Positions 61,688 to 64,000 of a stretch of 64,000 bases of DNA are shown here, piece after piece. The DNA lies in assembly GCF_003963535.1 (NCBI RefSeq), contig NZ_CP034539.1, forward strand, positions 8,804,001 through 8,868,000, given 5' to 3'. The position numbers and the translations under genes were made by a program. The notes below the pieces were generated by a model. That model saw nothing but the letters and a program-made list of their open reading frames with translations. It was not told the origin of the DNA and did not search any database. Numbering within the stretch: position 1 is the stretch's first letter; every line of letters begins with the position of its first letter. Source of the stretch: Streptomyces cyaneochromogenes. GTDB lineage: Bacteria; Actinomycetota; Actinomycetes; Streptomycetales; Streptomycetaceae.

Positions 61688-62689
61688 GTGCGCAGCAAAC
61701 TCGTCCTGCAGGCCGTCGACTCGCACACCGAGGGCATGCCCACCCGGGTCGTCACCGGCGGCATCGGCACGATCCCCGGCGCGACCATGAACGAGCGGCG
61801 CCTGTACTTCCGTGAGCACCGCGACGACATCAAGCAGCTCCTGATGAACGAGCCGCGCGGCCACTCGGCGATGAGCGGGGCCATCCTCCAGCCTCCCACC
61901 CGCCCGGACTGCGACTGGGGCGTGCTCTACATCGAGGTCTCCGGCTATCTGCCGATGTGCGGGCACGGCACCATCGGTGTCGCGACGGTGCTCGTCGAGA
62001 CCGGCATGGTCGAGGTCGTCGAGCCGGTCACCACGATCCGGCTCGACACCCCGGCGGGCCTGGTCGTCGCCGAGGTGGCGGTGGAGAACGGCGCCGCGAA
62101 GGCGGTCACCCTGCAGAACGTGCCGTCCTTCTCCGTGGCCCTCGACCGCAAGATCGCCCTGGCCGACGGGCGCACGGTGACATACGACATGGCGTACGGC
62201 GGCAACTTCTACGCCATCCTGCCGCTGGAGGAGTTCGGGCTGCCCTTCGACCGCTCCCGCAAGGACGACATCCTCAAGGCCGGACTCTCCCTCATGGCGG
62301 CGATCAACGCCGAGGAGGAGCCCGTCCATCCCGAGGACCCGTCCATCCGCGGCTGCCACCACGTCCACCTGGTCGCCCCCGGCGCCACCGCCCGGCACTC
62401 CCGGCACGCCATGGCGATCCACCCCGGCTGGTTCGACCGCTCACCCTGCGGCACGGGCACCAGCGCGCGGATGGCGCAGCTGCACGCACGCGGCGAACTC
62501 CCCACGCACACAGAGTTCGTGAACGAGTCCTTCATCGGGACACGGTTCACCGGGCGGCTCCTGGGCACCACTGAAGTCGCCGGCCGACCGGCGGTCCTGC
62601 CGAGCTTCACCGGCCGCGCGTGGATCACCGGCACCGCGCAGTACCTGCTCGACCCGTCGGACCCGTTCCCGGCCGGGTTCGTGCTCTGA
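61688..62689 (+). CDS. 4-hydroxyproline 2-epimerase (proline racemase family)
   Basis: A 333-aa enzyme with the two catalytic cysteines of the 4-hydroxyproline epimerase/proline racemase type: C91 in PMCGHGTIGV and C254 in SPCGTGTSA. Two Cys fit epimerases/racemases, whereas trans-3-hydroxyproline dehydratases have Thr at the second site. It turns trans-4-hydroxy-L-proline into cis-4-hydroxy-D-proline, the substrate of the upstream dehydrogenase. GTG start with AAAGGAG upstream. A collagen-derived nutrient is the likely source. Confidence 0.93.
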   Translation: MRSKLVLQAVDSHTEGMPTRVVTGGIGTIPGATMNERRLYFREHRDDIKQLLMNEPRGHSAMSGAILQPPTRPDCDWGVLYIEVSGYLPMCGHGTIGVATVLVETGMVEVVEPVTTIRLDTPAGLVVAEVAVENGAAKAVTLQNVPSFSVALDRKIALADGRTVTYDMAYGGNFYAILPLEEFGLPFDRSRKDDILKAGLSLMAAINAEEEPVHPEDPSIRGCHHVHLVAPGATARHSRHAMAIHPGWFDRSPCGTGTSARMAQLHARGELPTHTEFVNESFIGTRFTGRLLGTTEVAGRPAVLPSFTGRAWITGTAQYLLDPSDPFPAGFVL

Positions 62690-62717
62690 GCGTCGAGGAT
62701 AATGAGGCGCGTACCGC

Positions 62718-62724
62718 GTGACAT
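62718..62724 (+). promoter_or_regulatory. GTGACAT element 3, upstream of the GntR gene
   Basis: GTGACAT at 62718-62724, 18 bp before the GntR ATG, in CGCGTGACATTGC context. Consistent with autoregulation. Confidence 0.45.
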
Positions 62725-62742
62725 TGCACAACGAGGAGACTC

Positions 62743-63441
62743 ATGGCCGCCCAGCGCACCGGCGCCCCGCCCGCCCCAGCTGCCCCGGCGCTGCCCACCC
62801 TGGGCGGCAAGAAGAGCAGCTACCGGGAGCGGGTCGCCGACGCCCTGCGGGCCGCGCTGATCGCAGGCGAACTGCTCCCGGGCGAGGTGTACTCCGCGCC
62901 CACGCTCGCCGCCCGCTTCGGCGTCTCGGCCACCCCGGTGCGCGAGGCCATGCTGGACCTCGTCAAGGAGGGCCTGGTCGACACCGTTCCCAACAAGGGG
63001 TTCAGGGTCACCGCGGTCTCCGAGAAGCAGCTCGACGAGTACAAGCACATCCGGGCGCTCATCGAGATCCCCACGGTGGTGGAGCTGGCCAGGACCGCCG
63101 ACAAGGTCTCCCTGGAGGCGCTGCGCCCCGCCGCCCGGGAGATCGTCCAGGCCGCCGTCTCCGGTGACCTCATCGCGTACGTCGAGGCGGACACCCGCTT
63201 CCACCTCGGCCTGCTCGCCCTCGCCGGCAACGCCCATCTCGTCGAGGTCGTCGGCGACCTCCGCAAGCGCTCCCGCCTCTACGGCCTGACCGCGCTCGTC
63301 GAGGCCGGCCGGCTGCTGGCCTCCGCCGAGGAGCACCTCGAACTCCTCGACGCGCTGATCGCCCGCGACGAGCAGGCCGTACGCGAGGTCATGACCCGTC
63401 ACCTCGGGCACGTTCGCGGTCTCTGGGCGGCGAAGAAGTAG
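62743..63441 (+). CDS. GntR/FCD-family regulator of the hydroxyproline operon
   Basis: A 232-aa regulator. Winged HTH at about 25-95 (LPGEVYSAPTLAARFGVSATPVREAMLDLVKEGLVDTVPNKGFRVT). The C-terminal FCD domain at about 100-225 has the metal/ligand helices DLIAYVEADTRFHLGLLALAGN and HLELLDALIARDEQAVREVMTRHL with conserved Asp/His. Good ribosome site GAGGAG. Same strand, 53 bp after the epimerase. Most likely senses hydroxyproline or a pathway intermediate and acts at the GTGACAT elements. Confidence 0.92.
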   Translation: MAAQRTGAPPAPAAPALPTLGGKKSSYRERVADALRAALIAGELLPGEVYSAPTLAARFGVSATPVREAMLDLVKEGLVDTVPNKGFRVTAVSEKQLDEYKHIRALIEIPTVVELARTADKVSLEALRPAAREIVQAAVSGDLIAYVEADTRFHLGLLALAGNAHLVEVVGDLRKRSRLYGLTALVEAGRLLASAEEHLELLDALIARDEQAVREVMTRHLGHVRGLWAAKK

Positions 63442-63450
63442 GTGCCACCG

Positions 63451-63471
63451 CAACGCAAGCCGCTTGCGTTG
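63451..63471. promoter_or_regulatory. LacI-type operator: perfect inverted repeat
   Basis: CAACGCAAG, spacer CCG, CTTGCGTTG: two perfect 9-bp arms. Further CTTGCG copies follow at 63472-63477 and 63483-63488, ending just before the LacI gene start, which suggests autoregulation with multiple half-sites. Confidence 0.75.
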
Positions 63472-63491
63472 CTTGCGCTATTCTTGCGTAC

Positions 63492-64000
63492 ATGACGCGA
63501 CGACTTGCCGAGGTGGCGAAGAAGGTCGGGGTCAGCGAGGCCACGGTCAGCCGGGTGCTCAACGACAAGCCCGGCGTCTCCGAGGCGACCCGGCAGGCGG
63601 TGCTGTCCGCCCTGGACGTCCTCGGCTACGAGCGGCCCACGCAGCTGCGCGGTGAACGCGCCCGCCTCGTCGGCCTCGTGCTGCCGGAGCTGCAGAACCC
63701 GATCTTCCCGGCGTTCGCCGAGGTGATCGGCGGAGCGCTCGCCCAGCACGGACTGACCCCGGTGCTGTGCACACAGACCAAGGGCGGTGTCTCCGAGGCC
63801 GACTACGTCGCGCTGCTGCTGCAACAGCAGGTCTCCGGCGTCGTCTTCGCCGGCGGGCTGTACGCCCAGGCCGACGCGCCGCACGACCACTACAAGGAGC
63901 TCGCCGACCGCAACATCCCGGTGGTGCTGGTCAACGCGGCCATCGAACACCTGGGCTTCCCGGGTGTGTCCTGCGACGACGCCGTGGCCGTCGAACAGGC
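63492..64000 (+). CDS. LacI-family transcriptional regulator, N-terminal part
   Basis: Only the first 169 codons are in the window. HTH plus hinge: RRLAEVAKKVGVSEATVSRVLND and VLSALDVLGYERP. The start of the periplasmic-binding-protein-like effector domain follows (LVGLVLPELQNPIFPAFAEVIGGALAQHG). It resembles the MalR/Reg1 group of streptomycete sugar regulators but is not identical to those I recall. ATG at 63492 directly after the CTTGCG repeats. The regulated genes are probably to the right of the window. Confidence 0.93.
   Translation, partial: MTRRLAEVAKKVGVSEATVSRVLNDKPGVSEATRQAVLSALDVLGYERPTQLRGERARLVGLVLPELQNPIFPAFAEVIGGALAQHGLTPVLCTQTKGGVSEADYVALLLQQQVSGVVFAGGLYAQADAPHDHYKELADRNIPVVLVNAAIEHLGFPGVSCDDAVAVEQ

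Overview
The window is high-GC actinobacterial chromosome and almost certainly Streptomyces. The evidence is strong third-position GC in every gene, frequent GTG/TTG starts, many secreted glycosidases, rare TTA leucine codons confined to one block, an actinobacterial OpcA, and a GerW-type sporulation protein. I see no tRNA, rRNA, insertion sequence, prophage or CRISPR array.

Layout. 1-7644 (minus): a pentose-phosphate operon tkt-tal-zwf-opcA-pgi-gnd (gnd is cut by the window edge), divergent from an AraC-type regulator, with a perfect 19-bp palindrome between them. 8800-13480: a GerW-like protein, a secreted GH16 glucanase with a LacI-type operator, a DUF1905 protein, a strong terminator, and an MMPL exporter. 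13609-15467: a two-component pair probably linked to that exporter. 15567-20779: MarR and IclR regulators divergent from a four-gene acyl-CoA type catabolic operon (SDR, amidohydrolase, acyl-CoA synthetase, MaoC hydratase).

21003-29575 is the most remarkable part: an FxSxx-COOH cyclophane RiPP locus. It has a 58-aa precursor candidate ending F-S-S-S-V-G; an FxsB radical SAM/SPASM maturase fused to a HExxH-type domain whose metal ligands look lost; an AAC(3)-like acetyltransferase; the TIR-like protein FxsC; and a 1351-aa NLR-like protein (KGGTGR ATPase, TIR, NB-ARC, TPR). All four large genes carry TTA codons, as do the next two genes (an alpha/beta hydrolase and a secreted protein). I found no other in-frame TTA by eye in the window, so the locus is probably bldA-dependent and developmentally timed.

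30694-48888 is a large glycan-use locus. The minus-strand operon encodes a PfkB kinase, an ABC sugar importer without its own ATPase, a GH2 beta-galactosidase, two TAT-exported phosphoesterases and a small secreted protein. The divergent operon encodes a DeoR regulator, a GH4 glycosidase, a GH38 alpha-mannosidase and a GH29 alpha-fucosidase. 49128-56785 holds a GH18 chitinase with chitinase-type promoter repeats, a dispersed intergenic repeat, an ATP-grasp enzyme, a metallophosphoesterase/phosphopantetheinyl transferase pair, an alpha/beta hydrolase and an XRE/metallopeptidase pair. 57009-57671 is an MmyB-like sensor domain without its HTH.

57813-63441 is a hydroxyproline catabolic cluster (three-part D-hydroxyproline dehydrogenase, deaminase, 4-hydroxyproline 2-epimerase, GntR regulator) with a shared GTGACAT element at three of its promoters. 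The window ends inside a LacI-family gene preceded by a perfect palindrome.
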